This document shows positions 1 to 11,560 of a stretch of 64,000 nt of DNA, one piece after another. The notes under the pieces were generated by a model. That model ran no database searches. It was given only the letters and a program-made list of their open reading frames with translations, and was not told the origin of the DNA. A program made the position numbers and the translations under genes. Location of the stretch: positions 186,001-250,000 of the forward strand of contig CAWKAP010000003.1 of NCBI GenBank assembly GCA_963847675.1, given 5' to 3'. The first letter of the stretch is position 1; the number at the start of each line of letters is the position of its first letter. The stretch is from JADJWR01 sp963847675 (GTDB lineage Bacteria; Pseudomonadota; Gammaproteobacteria; Burkholderiales; Burkholderiaceae_F).

Positions 1-660
1 CACGACTGCTTCACGCGGGAACTGCGCAGCGGCGCGCGGCCGATCGACGCCGACCCGGCGGTGCTGGCGAGCCCGTGCGACGCCATCGTCGGCGCCTGCG
101 GGCCGGTGTTCGGCACGGCGGTCTACCAGGCCAAGGGCCTCACCTACACGCTCGACGACCTCTTCTGCGACGCTGCGCTGGCCCGGCACTACCGCAGCGG
201 CTGCTACGCGACGCTGCGGCTGACGGCGGGCATGTACCACCGCTTTCACGCGCCGCACGACTGCACGGTCGAGCACGTGACGCATATCCCGGGCGACGCG
301 TTCAACGTCAACCCGCCGGCGGTCGCCTGGATCGAGCGGCTCTACTGCCGCAACGAACGCGCCGTGATCCGCACCCGACTGCGCAGTGACCGGCAGGTGA
401 TCACGCTGGTCCCGGTCGCCGCCATCCTGGTGGCAGGCATCCGGCTGCACTTCCTCGACCTGCTGCTGCACCGTCGCTACCGCGGGCCGCGCGAGATTTT
501 CAGCGAGGCCCGGCTGGCGAAGGGCCAGGAGATGGGCTGGTTCCAGCACGGCTCGACGATCCTCGTCTTCGCCCCGCGCGGCTTTGCGTTGTGCGAAGGC
601 GTCGCTTCGGGAGCGCCGATCCGCATGGGCCAGCGCCTGATGCGACGGCTCGACCGCTGA
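1..660 (+). CDS. psd: Phosphatidylserine decarboxylase, 5' end outside window
   Basis: Decarboxylates phosphatidylserine to phosphatidylethanolamine at the inner membrane. The reading frame is open from base 1, so the N-terminus is upstream; 219 residues are visible. Family landmarks seen in order are FTREL near the visible start, a SPCDA segment, KGLTYTLDDL, the YHRFHAP histidine motif, and the HGST self-cleavage site, where the serine encoded at 553-555 would become the pyruvoyl group. The usual motif is LGST, so the residue before Gly differs (His). It lies 15 bases before the next glycosyltransferase gene on the same strand, suggesting co-transcription of two membrane-lipid genes. Function is from the family; the left boundary is unknown. 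Confidence 0.88.
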   Translation, partial: HDCFTRELRSGARPIDADPAVLASPCDAIVGACGPVFGTAVYQAKGLTYTLDDLFCDAALARHYRSGCYATLRLTAGMYHRFHAPHDCTVEHVTHIPGDAFNVNPPAVAWIERLYCRNERAVIRTRLRSDRQVITLVPVAAILVAGIRLHFLDLLLHRRYRGPREIFSEARLAKGQEMGWFQHGSTILVFAPRGFALCEGVASGAPIRMGQRLMRRLDR

Positions 661-675
661 CTGGCGGAAGACACG

Positions 676-1908
676 ATGCTGGACCACACGACCTCGCTGC
701 CCGAACGTGCGCCGACCGAAGCGGCCCCGTCGCACCCACCGCATGGCCCGGCGCGCAAGAGGGTTGACCTCGTCTACTTCAATGCGGGCGGTGGTCACCG
801 CGTGAGCGCGCAGGCGCTGGAGGCGGCGATTCTCGAGCAGGGCCGGCCATGGCAGGTGCGCCGGGTCAACCTCACGGAGGTGCTCGATTCGAAGGATGTC
901 TTCCGCCGCATCACAGGCGTGGCCCCCGAGCACCTGTACAACGTGCGGCTGCAGCGAGGCTGGACGCTCGGCCTCGCGCAGGAACTGAAGCTGCTACAGC
1001 GGATGATCCGGCTCGGCCACTCAGCGATGCTGCGCGTTCTTCAGAGTCACTGGCAGCGCACCGAGCCTGACCTCGTCGTCTCGCTGGTGCCCAACTTCAA
1101 CCGCGTGCTGTACGACAGCGTCGCCGCTTCACTGCGCGGCGTTCCCTACGTCACCGTGATGACCGACCTGGCCGACCACCCGCCGAACTTCTGGATCGAG
1201 CCGGGGCAGGAGCAGCACATCGTCTGCGGCACGCCGCGCGCGGCGCAGCAGGCGGCCGCGATGGGTTACCCGGCCGCGCGCATCCATCTCACCTCGGGCA
1301 TGATCATCCGCCCCGAGTTCTACCGGCCACCGCTCGCCGACCGCGACGCCGAGCGGCGCCGGCTGGGCCTCGAACCGTCGCGGCCGACGGGCGTTGTGAT
1401 GTTCGGCGGACACGGCCCGCGCGTGATGCTCGACATCGAGCGGCAGCTGCCCGACATGCAGCTGATCCTGATGTGCGGCCACAACGCCGGGCTGGCGAGC
1501 CGCCTGCGCCGCGCCGGGGCGTCGGCACCCCGCCTCGTGCTCGAGTTCACTCCCGACGTCGTGCACTACCTGCAGCTGGGCGACTTCCTCATCGGCAAGC
1601 CGGGGCCGGCGAGTCTCACCGAGGCGGTGCAGCTCGGCCTGCCGGTGGTCACCGTGCGCAATGCGTGGACGATGCCGCAGGAGCGCTACAACACGCAGTG
1701 GGTGCGCGACAACGGCTTCGGCGTCGTGCACGACTCGTTCCGCGACATCCGCGCCACCGTGGTCGAACTCGTCGGTCGGTTGCCCGCGTACCGGCGCAAC
1801 CTGCGCGCGTACACCAACCGGGCGGTCTTCGAGGTACCGGCGATACTGGGGAAGATATTGTCGGGCGCTGCCGCGATGCGCGGCAGCGCCGCCGACCGCG
1901 GCGCGTGA
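676..1908 (+). CDS. MGDG-synthase-like (GT28) glycosyltransferase
   Basis: Predicted to transfer a sugar from a nucleotide-sugar donor to diacylglycerol or a similar lipid acceptor. At 410 residues it has the MGDG-synthase N-terminal signature YFNAGGGHR (about residues 35-43) and, near residue 300, the donor-binding stretch IGKPGPASLTEAVQLGLP typical of the MurG/MGDG fold. There is no signal peptide or obvious membrane span, so it is probably peripheral on the inner membrane. ATG 676 has a GGAAG ribosome site and follows psd closely. A 12-bp inverted repeat with a 3-base loop lies inside the last codons (1864-1890). Sugar and acceptor cannot be read from sequence; a MurG role is unlikely given the MGDG-type N-terminus. 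Confidence 0.75.
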   Translation: MLDHTTSLPERAPTEAAPSHPPHGPARKRVDLVYFNAGGGHRVSAQALEAAILEQGRPWQVRRVNLTEVLDSKDVFRRITGVAPEHLYNVRLQRGWTLGLAQELKLLQRMIRLGHSAMLRVLQSHWQRTEPDLVVSLVPNFNRVLYDSVAASLRGVPYVTVMTDLADHPPNFWIEPGQEQHIVCGTPRAAQQAAAMGYPAARIHLTSGMIIRPEFYRPPLADRDAERRRLGLEPSRPTGVVMFGGHGPRVMLDIERQLPDMQLILMCGHNAGLASRLRRAGASAPRLVLEFTPDVVHYLQLGDFLIGKPGPASLTEAVQLGLPVVTVRNAWTMPQERYNTQWVRDNGFGVVHDSFRDIRATVVELVGRLPAYRRNLRAYTNRAVFEVPAILGKILSGAAAMRGSAADRGA

Positions 1909-2015
1909 CGTCGGCTCACCGCACGTCCGTGGCGACGCTGCTGGCCGGGAAGAAACGGCAACCGGGCCGCGCAGCGACACGCGACCCGGCGCAAGGGAAG
2001 GAGACGGCCGCCGCC

Positions 2016-4136
2016 TCAGGTACCGATCACGCCGCCGTCCAGCTTGCGGATCACCACCGTGCACGAGCGCGGCCGGCCGGAGCTGCCGCCCTCGGGGAAG
2101 CGCGAGAAGCGCGTCGGATCGCGGGCGATCTGGTTGGCCGTCAGCGGCGTACCGGTCTGCTGCTGGCCGGTGGCCGGGTTGCGCGGGAAGTTCGGGTGAC
2201 TGCCGGTCTCGCCGGGGTGCTGGATGTTGACGAACATCGTGCGGCTGTCGGGCGTCATCGTTACGCCGGTGACCTCGCAGGCCGACGGTCCGACCAGGAA
2301 GCGCCGTACCTCGCCAGTGGCCGGATCGGCGCACAGCATCTGGTTGTTGCCCATGTTGGCGTAGTCGCCGGCGTTGGTGTAGGCACCGTCGGACTGGATC
2401 CACAGCCGGCCGTTGCGGTCGAACCACAGGCCATCGGGGCTGTTGAACAGGTTCTCGGCGTTGATGTTCGACGACGGCGCACGCTCCCCGGTCACACCCG
2501 GCTGGCCGGCGAGCAGGAAGAGGTCCCACGAGAAGGTGGTCGCCTTCGGGTCGCCGCTGGCCTCGTTCCAGCGCACGATGTGGCCCCAGGTGTTGCTCGG
2601 GCGCGGGTTGACCGCGTCGACCGGCGGACGGGCACCGTCGGCGGGCGTGCTGCCGTCGGCCGCGTTGGCGCTCGGCGGTGTGGTGCCGCGGCGGCTGTTG
2701 TTGGTCAGCGTGCAGCAGACCTCGCCGCGCTTGTTCGGGTTGGCCGAGATCCATTCCGGGCGATCCATCATCGTCGCGCCGACCCGATCCGCCGCCGCGC
2801 GCGTATTGATCAGGACCGATGCCTGGTCGGGAAAGCCGTTTTCGGCGGTCAGGCCGTTCTGGCCATACACCAGCGGTATCCAGGTGCCGGCGCCGCGGCC
2901 GGTGCCGACCGTGCCTTCGAATTTGGCTACGTAGAGCGTGCCGCTGTCGAGCAGGTTGCGGTTGGCCGCGGCGCGCGGGTTGGCGGCGTCGAACCTGCCG
3001 CTGGAGACGAACTTGTAGATGTACTCGTTGCGCTCGTCGTCGCCCATGTAGACGACCACGGTGCCGTCGGCGGCGATCACGTGCTCGGCGTTCTCGTGCT
3101 TGAAGCGGCCGAGCGCAGTGCGCTTCACCGGCTTCGAGTCCGGCTCGAACGGATCGATCTCGACCACCCAGCCGAAGCGGTTGGGCTCGTTCGGCGTGGC
3201 ATTGACGTCGAAGCGCGCATCGGCGGTGTGCCACAGGTAGCCGAAGCCGTTTTGCGAGATGCCGTAGCGCGCCTCGAGCGCGGTCCGCGTGCGGCTGCCG
3301 TTCCAGCCGAAGTAGCCGTTGAAGTTCTCTTCGCAGGTGAGGTACGTGCCCCACGGCGTGTAGCCGTTGGCGCAGTTGTTCAGGGTGCCGAGCACCTCGC
3401 GGCCGCTCGGATCATCGGCCGTCTGCAGCAGCGGGTGGCCGGCGGCCGGTCCGCGCACCTCCATCGGCGTGTAGCCGGTGACGCGCCGGTTGTACCGCGA
3501 GTCGAGCCGGTGGCTCACCGTGCCGTCGGTGGCGCGCTGCACGTGCACGACCGACACGCCGTGCGCCGCCAGGCCCTTGCGCACCTTCTCGGCGGTGAAC
3601 GGCAGCAGCCAGTTGCCGGGGTCGCCTCCCGGCGCGTACAGGTACTCGACGTTGATGTACTCGTGGTTCATGACCAGCAGGCCCTCGTCGCTGCGCGTGC
3701 CGGGGCCGTCGCCCGCCGCGTTCAGGCCGAAGTAATGCATGCCGTCGTGGTTGTCGCCGACCTGCTGCTCCTGCTCCTGCCAGCCCTGCGAGGCGTCCTT
3801 GGCGAAAGCCGGGGTGCCGGCGCGGATCGGGTCTCCCCACAGCAGGATCGTCTGCGCCGAGTAACCGGACGGCACGATCACGCCGTCGCCCGTCGACGTG
3901 TTGACCGCCGAGAAACCGAGCGGGCGGGAGGTCGTCGGCGCCGGATCATCATCGCTACCGCCGCACGCGCTCAGCGCCGCCGCCGAACCGGTACCGAGGA
4001 ACGAGATCGTCGCCAGGCCGAAGCCGCGGCGCATCGCGTCCCGCCGCGACGGATTCGCCGGACTGTGCCCTACCAGTGACTCCAGATGGACATTGCCGGA
4101 CGTGTTGCTGACGCCATCGTCTTCGTGCTTCGACAT
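2016..4136 (-). CDS. phoX: PhoX-family phosphatase, Tat-exported
   Basis: Predicted calcium/iron-dependent alkaline phosphatase of the PhoX (DUF839) family, releasing phosphate from organic esters outside the cytoplasm. The 706-residue protein begins with a polar stretch, then a twin-arginine region RRDAMRRGFG and a hydrophobic segment ending at LSACGG, which looks like a lipobox, so it may be a Tat-exported lipoprotein. The body has family segments such as LVMNHEY, CEENFNGYFGW and FDRNGRLWIQSDGAY. It is convergent with the upstream glycosyltransferase and its promoter faces a small divergent gene. PhoX enzymes are usually induced by phosphate starvation; I see no convincing Pho box. Family assignment is confident, substrate range is not. 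Confidence 0.85.
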   Translation of the reverse strand: MSKHEDDGVSNTSGNVHLESLVGHSPANPSRRDAMRRGFGLATISFLGTGSAAALSACGGSDDDPAPTTSRPLGFSAVNTSTGDGVIVPSGYSAQTILLWGDPIRAGTPAFAKDASQGWQEQEQQVGDNHDGMHYFGLNAAGDGPGTRSDEGLLVMNHEYINVEYLYAPGGDPGNWLLPFTAEKVRKGLAAHGVSVVHVQRATDGTVSHRLDSRYNRRVTGYTPMEVRGPAAGHPLLQTADDPSGREVLGTLNNCANGYTPWGTYLTCEENFNGYFGWNGSRTRTALEARYGISQNGFGYLWHTADARFDVNATPNEPNRFGWVVEIDPFEPDSKPVKRTALGRFKHENAEHVIAADGTVVVYMGDDERNEYIYKFVSSGRFDAANPRAAANRNLLDSGTLYVAKFEGTVGTGRGAGTWIPLVYGQNGLTAENGFPDQASVLINTRAAADRVGATMMDRPEWISANPNKRGEVCCTLTNNSRRGTTPPSANAADGSTPADGARPPVDAVNPRPSNTWGHIVRWNEASGDPKATTFSWDLFLLAGQPGVTGERAPSSNINAENLFNSPDGLWFDRNGRLWIQSDGAYTNAGDYANMGNNQMLCADPATGEVRRFLVGPSACEVTGVTMTPDSRTMFVNIQHPGETGSHPNFPRNPATGQQQTGTPLTANQIARDPTRFSRFPEGGSSGRPRSCTVVIRKLDGGVIGT

Positions 4137-4258
4137 GCGGACCTCCGCCGTTGGAAAGCCGGCATGGTGGCGGTGTCATGTGACTACGGTGTTCCAGTTC
4201 GATGACGACAGGATGAACGCGGCGCGCCCGACCCCTGCAATGCGCTCCTTCCGTCCGA

Positions 4259-4268
4259 TGACATGTCA
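4259..4268. promoter_or_regulatory. Perfect 10-bp palindrome between divergent genes
   Basis: TGACATGTCA is a perfect palindrome in the 231-base gap between phoX and the small gene at 4368. A second TGTCATGTGAC sequence lies at 4174-4184 in the same gap. The shared TGTCA core suggests a dimeric regulator site, but no regulator is identifiable and chance is possible. Confidence 0.25.
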
Positions 4269-4367
4269 CACGCGACCGGTGGTGTGTCCCTCGGCGCGCT
4301 GGTAGCCTTTGCGCATCCGCGCACGCCCCGGGCGCGTATCAATCGGCGAGCCGCACGCACCGAACCC

Positions 4368-4682
4368 ATGAACGCGATCAAGGCAATCCGCAAACATCTC
4401 GAAAAGAATCCCGACGCGCCTTCATCGAAGGCGCTGGCGCGCCTCGTCGCCGCGCTCGCCGAAGAGAGGTCGTACTCGCTCGCCGAGTTGTACGCGATGG
4501 ACTACGACGCGTTCGAAATGGCGCTCGATCTGCTGCGCGACTGGAGGCTCGACCGCTACTACGCCGCGCGACTGAAGCTCGTCGACTTCGCATTGAGCGC
4601 GGTCATTCCGGAAAAGAGCGTTGGCGGCAGCGATCCTCAGGCAGGCACACCGCAGAATGCCGCGCCCGGCGGCAGCACCTGA
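4368..4682 (+). CDS. Small hypothetical protein, 104 aa
   Basis: Not recognised. From ATG 4368 it encodes a soluble, mostly helical protein: MNAIKAIRKHLEKNPD, then a helix rich in Ala and Leu, then an acidic/aromatic stretch around YAMDYDAFEMALDLLRDWRLDRYYAAR, and a disordered Gly/Pro tail. An in-frame ATG at 4263 would add 35 residues rich in Arg and Pro that look like translated promoter region, so the internal start is preferred. It has no signal peptide or membrane segment. It is transcribed divergently from phoX. The charged, ordered middle argues that it is a real gene rather than a chance frame. Confidence 0.6.
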   Translation: MNAIKAIRKHLEKNPDAPSSKALARLVAALAEERSYSLAELYAMDYDAFEMALDLLRDWRLDRYYAARLKLVDFALSAVIPEKSVGGSDPQAGTPQNAAPGGST

Positions 4683-4955
4683 ATCCCGATTCGGCCCCCA
4701 ACGCCGGGCGCGCGAGCGGCGGGCCCGGAGAGCGGTGGCATCCACCATCCGGGATGCTTCACACCGATGTCCTGACGGCACCGCCTCGCTCGCGCGGCCG
4801 TTGGCGCTTCATCGTCGCCGCAATCATGGCAGGCAGCGCAGTATGCAGGCGCTTTGTGACAAGCTCGTGCCAACCCTCCGAGGGCGACTGCGCCGGAAAA
4901 AGCGCAGCGCCTGCCCTCTTCCGCAGCCCATCCGGGACGCGGCCGAAGTGCCGCC

Positions 4956-5351
4956 TCAATGCGTGGTGGTCGTGCGAGCCCGGCGCGGCGTCGTGGAGCG
5001 ACTGCGCTTGGTCCTGCGCGCAGGCGCGGCAGTTTCGCGTGCTGCCTGCACCGGCGCCGGCGTAAGCGTCGTCGCAGTGGCTGCAGCCGCGGCAGGGCCG
5101 GCCGCAAACGCGGCGTCCTCGATCTCGTGCCGCGCAGACTCGGTCGCCTCGGCCCACTGGTCCGCAAGGTCCTCGCGCGCTTCGGCGACGGCCAAGCGCG
5201 TCTGTTCCCATCCCTGCGCGGCGGCTGCAAGCACGCGGCGCAGGAACTGCGGGTCGCGGCCAAGCAGGTAGCCGGCCGCAAAACCCACGGCAGCGGTTCC
5301 GGCCAGCGCCAGCAGAACGGGCGGGCGGGCGAAGTCTTTCAGATCGATCAT
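4956..5351 (-). CDS. Small membrane-anchored coiled-coil protein of ATPase cassette
   Basis: Last gene of the three-gene P-type ATPase cassette, overlapping the end of the degenerate ATPase gene by 4 bases (ATGA type). The 131-residue product has one N-terminal membrane segment (about residues 12-30, with a G-A-G-Y-L-L-G run), then an amphipathic charged helix (AQGWEQTRLAVAEAREDLADQW, broken here only by description) and a disordered Ala/Thr/Arg tail. It resembles the small YtxH- or DUF5132-like proteins with one membrane segment and a long helix; that match is tentative. The overlap suggests stoichiometric synthesis with the two ATPase proteins, perhaps as an accessory subunit. Confidence 0.6.
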   Translation of the reverse strand: MIDLKDFARPPVLLALAGTAAVGFAAGYLLGRDPQFLRRVLAAAAQGWEQTRLAVAEAREDLADQWAEATESARHEIEDAAFAAGPAAAAATATTLTPAPVQAARETAAPARRTKRSRSTTPRRARTTTTH

Positions 5352-7419
5352 GGTCTGCTCCTGAGGGTCTTGCTATCGATTCGCCTGCGCGGCCGTGCCG
5401 CGGGCTGCAGCCGGGCCGGCGCCGGCGGCGCGCTCGCGCGCGCCAGCTGCGCGCTCTGCTGCAGCAGCAGCAATGCAAATCCGTGGCGCAGCGCGCTGAT
5501 CGCCAGTGGTGACGCAGCCTGCATCGCCGCCAGCACCATCAGCACCGAGTTCGCGGTCACCGATCCGCCGAACTGCCAGCGCAGCGCGCGCCGCAGCCGC
5601 GCCGCCTCGGCGCGCGCCGACAGCAGCGCAGCCAGCGGATCGCCGAGCAGCACGCCATGCGCGCCCGCCTCGGCGTCGATCGGGCACAGGCTGAGCCCAC
5701 CCGGCGGCAGGATGTCGCGCAGCCCCGTGTGTACCAGCGCCACGCGCTCGCCGCGGTCAACCGCGTCGTCCAGCCAGCGCTCCTGCGCCGCGCGGTCGCT
5801 GCTCACCACGGCATCCGCGCCGAGCCCGACGAGCGCCTTGGCCGGCGTCGCCGCCGGATCCTCGGTGAATACGGCAATCCGTCTTGCTCCCAGCGCGCGG
5901 AGTGCGTCGAACTCCTTCTTCACGTTCGGCCGCAGGCGGCAGCCGAGATGCACGGTGGCCAGCAGACGCCCGTCCTGCACGATTCCCAGGCGCCGCACGA
6001 GGCTGCGCCGGTCCGGTTCGGTCAGCTCGATGCCCCAGGTGCGGGCGAGCAACTGCGCGCCGCCGACGTGCAGCACACGCTTCACCCCGCCTTCGTCCCG
6101 CATCGGCAGCACCGCACCGTGCTCGCGCCAGGCCGCCACGCGTTCGTCGGGAAAGCCGCCCAGCGCATCGGTTTCGCCTGTCGCGCCCATCAGCTGGAGC
6201 AGCCACCGCGTGGCGACGGTTACGTCGATGTACGCCTCGTTGGCGATGACGCGCTCGATGTGCCAGGTCGAATCGCCGAGCACGCCGACGTCTTCGAAGG
6301 CGAAGGTCGTTGCTGCCGCGAGCCTCTCGATCGCGTCGAGCCCGCTCATCAGCGCCCCGTGCCGCGCCGAGGCATACAGCGACGCCGCGCGCGCTACCGG
6401 ATGCGCCAGCTGCAGGCCGTACTGCGGATCGGCCTGCAGCATCGATGCGGTGCGCGCCGTGTCGCCGGTCAACGCCAGTACCAGACCACCGGCACTGATC
6501 GGCAGCGCCACCAGACGCTGCAGGTCGGGGGTCAGCGGACCGGCCGTTTCGCGCGAACGCAGCGCGTGGCGCATGTGCGCGCGCAGCCGCGCCGCGCGCG
6601 AGGCCGCCGCCGGCCGCTCGACGCGCAGCGTCAGCGAGCCGCGCGCCAGCCGCTCGCCCGAACCGATGCGGTGTCCGGCGCGAACGGCGAGTTCACGATC
6701 CGACGCCAGCCAGTCGGCCACTGCACCCTCGCCTGCGGTCACCACGCCGTCGGCCGGCACGACGTCGCCGGCATTCAGTCGCAGGCGGTCGCCGGGCTGC
6801 AGCGACGCGGGCTCCAGCGCCATCGTTCGGCCTCCCGTCCGCGCGCCGCGCCGGACGCGGTAGGTGGTGGCCTCGGCCGGCGTGAGTTGTGCGAGCAGTC
6901 GATCGGTATCGTCGACGAGCGAATCGCGCCAGCGCTCGGCCGCGGCACCGACCAGTAGCGACGTCGTCGCCGTCAGGGGGTGACCGGTCAGCGCGGTGGA
7001 GGCGAGCGCGATGCCGTCGAGTACGGCCCCGGCCGGCTCGGCGCCCGTGCGCAACGCGCCGATCGTGTTCGCGCCGACCAGTGCCACCGCGGCAGCCGGC
7101 CGCCACGGATTCGGCAGCAGCGGCACGAGCGCGCCGGCCAGCAAGGCCGTCTCCAGCGGCAGTCCCGACGCGCGCGCGGGTCGCCTGCGGTCCTGCGCGG
7201 CAACGGCGACGGAGTGCCGCCGGGCGCGGGCAAGCACCTCGCGGCGCGTAGCGGCACGACCGTCGTAGGTGACCACGACCGAGCGCGCCGCGCGCGCCAC
7301 ACGCAGCGCGGTGATGCCCGGCAATGCTTCCAGCGCGTCGTGCAACGCCACCAGATCGGCGTCCGCCGGCAGTCTCAACCGCAGCCGGTTCGCTGTTTCG
7401 TGAGCAATCGTCGCCGTGC

Positions 7420-7423
<4 letters not shown>
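5348..7423 (-). CDS. Degenerate P1B-like P-type ATPase (pseudo-ATPase)
   Basis: A 691-residue protein with the full layout of a heavy-metal P-type ATPase but no catalytic residues. Residues 1-70 form an HMA-like domain lacking CxxC. The actuator TGES position reads SDRE (241-244); the membrane CPC position reads HPV (341-343); the phosphorylation loop, normally DKTGTLT, reads EDVGVLG (377-383), with Glu for the catalytic Asp; the hinge TGDGIND position reads HTGLRD (565-570). The frame is otherwise intact, so it looks selected as a non-catalytic partner. ATG at 7423 overlaps the stop of the intact ATPase gene (ATGA), implying translational coupling. The frame is open further upstream, but that part only shadows the preceding gene. 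Confidence 0.8.
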
Positions 7424-10425
<3,002 letters not shown>

Positions 10426-10582
10426 CTGAGTGCCCGACCTTAAGCGCAAGAATATCGGCTGCCGGCGGCCATGTGCTGATGACGGACGCGTTGCAGACGC
10501 GGCACGGTTGCCTAAGGTCAAGCCGGACGAAGAACGGCGCCGTAACCGGCATGTCACGCGTGGTGCCTAGTATCTACGCAAC

Positions 10583-11560
10583 ATGCGTTTCCAGTTCCTC
10601 GCCGGGTACACGCGACAGGGCTCTGCACTGACGGCCGTTTTCGACTCCGCTCGCCGCGCAAACGCACCGGCAGGGGGCAGCCGCACCGCAGTTCGCCAGA
10701 CCGGCCACCGCTACCGCGCCATCTTCATCTCGGACGTGCACCTCGGCACCCGCGGCTGCAAGGCCGACTACCTGCTCGACTTCCTGCGCCACAACGAGTC
10801 CGACGTGCTGTATCTCGTCGGCGACGTGATCGACGGCTGGGCGATGCGCAACGGGTTCTACTGGCCGCAGACCCACAACGACGTGGTGCAGAAGGTGCTG
10901 CGCAAGGCGCGCAAGGGCACGCGCGTCGTCTACGTGCTCGGCAACCACGACGAGTTCGGGCGCCAGTTCGTCGGACTGGAGTTCGGCGGCATCTCGCTGT
11001 GCGACCACGTCGAGCATCGCCTCGCCGACGGACGCCGGCTGTGGGTCGTGCACGGTGACCTCGCCGACGGCGTGATCTGCCACGCCAGGTGGCTCGCGCA
11101 CCTCGGCGACCGGCTGTACGACTTCGTGCTGTGGCTCAACCGGCACTTCAACACGGTCCGGGCACGGCTGGGCCTCGGGTACTGGTCGCTGTCGGCCTAC
11201 CTGAAGCACAAGGTGAAGAACGCGGTGAGCTTCATCAGCAGCTTCGAGCAGGTACTTGCACGCGAGGCGCGCCGGCACGGCTACGACGGTGTGCTGTGCG
11301 GCCATATCCACCACGCCGAGATCCGCACCGTCGACGGGCTGCTCTACTGCAACAGCGGCGACTGGGTCGAGAGCCTGACGGCGATCGTGGAGACGTTCGA
11401 CGGCGAACTGCGGATCGTGCGCTGGAACGAGATTCTTTCTCCCGGCGCTCCCGTCCCGCACTGGTCCGAGAACGAACCCGAGCCGGCGCACGCCGCTGAG
11501 CCCGCGGAACTGCTGGCCAGGAGCAGCGCCACCGCTTCGCCGATGGAGGTCACGACCTGA
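10583..11560 (+). CDS. PlcP/LpxH-like metallophosphoesterase
   Basis: Binuclear-metal phosphoesterase with family motifs in order: ISDVHLG (about residue 49), GDVIDGW (82), GNHDEF (119), VVHGD (151) and GHIHHAE (239). The fold is that of UDP-2,3-diacylglucosamine hydrolase, but at 325 residues it is longer than LpxH (about 240), and a GT4 glycosyltransferase follows with a 4-base overlap. That pairing matches plcP-agt loci, where PlcP degrades phospholipid to diacylglycerol during phosphate limitation and Agt glycosylates it. I therefore favour a lipid-remodelling role over lipid A synthesis; this is inference. The first 40 residues are poorly ordered and no ribosome site precedes ATG 10583, so the true start may be further in. 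Confidence 0.7.
   Translation: MRFQFLAGYTRQGSALTAVFDSARRANAPAGGSRTAVRQTGHRYRAIFISDVHLGTRGCKADYLLDFLRHNESDVLYLVGDVIDGWAMRNGFYWPQTHNDVVQKVLRKARKGTRVVYVLGNHDEFGRQFVGLEFGGISLCDHVEHRLADGRRLWVVHGDLADGVICHARWLAHLGDRLYDFVLWLNRHFNTVRARLGLGYWSLSAYLKHKVKNAVSFISSFEQVLAREARRHGYDGVLCGHIHHAEIRTVDGLLYCNSGDWVESLTAIVETFDGELRIVRWNEILSPGAPVPHWSENEPEPAHAAEPAELLARSSATASPMEVTT

Noticed and set aside
1864..1890. 12-bp hairpin as terminator of the GT28 gene
   Set aside because: It lies within the last codons, before the stop, and has no T-run; it may still be an RNA element but not a terminator call.
1473..4079. 868-residue plus-strand open frame antisense to phoX
   Set aside because: Arg/Ala/Gly-rich composition, no motif, and it lies opposite a clear PhoX protein; very high GC removes stop codons.
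4173..4190. Possible Pho box upstream of phoX
   Set aside because: The first half GTGTCAT fits, but the second half at 11-base spacing (CTACGGT) does not and orientation is reversed.
4637..5281. CxxCH haem-like motif (CAACHDCG) in a minus-strand frame
   Set aside because: The frame has no export signal, overlaps the small ATPase-cassette gene, and the motif stands alone without other cytochrome features.
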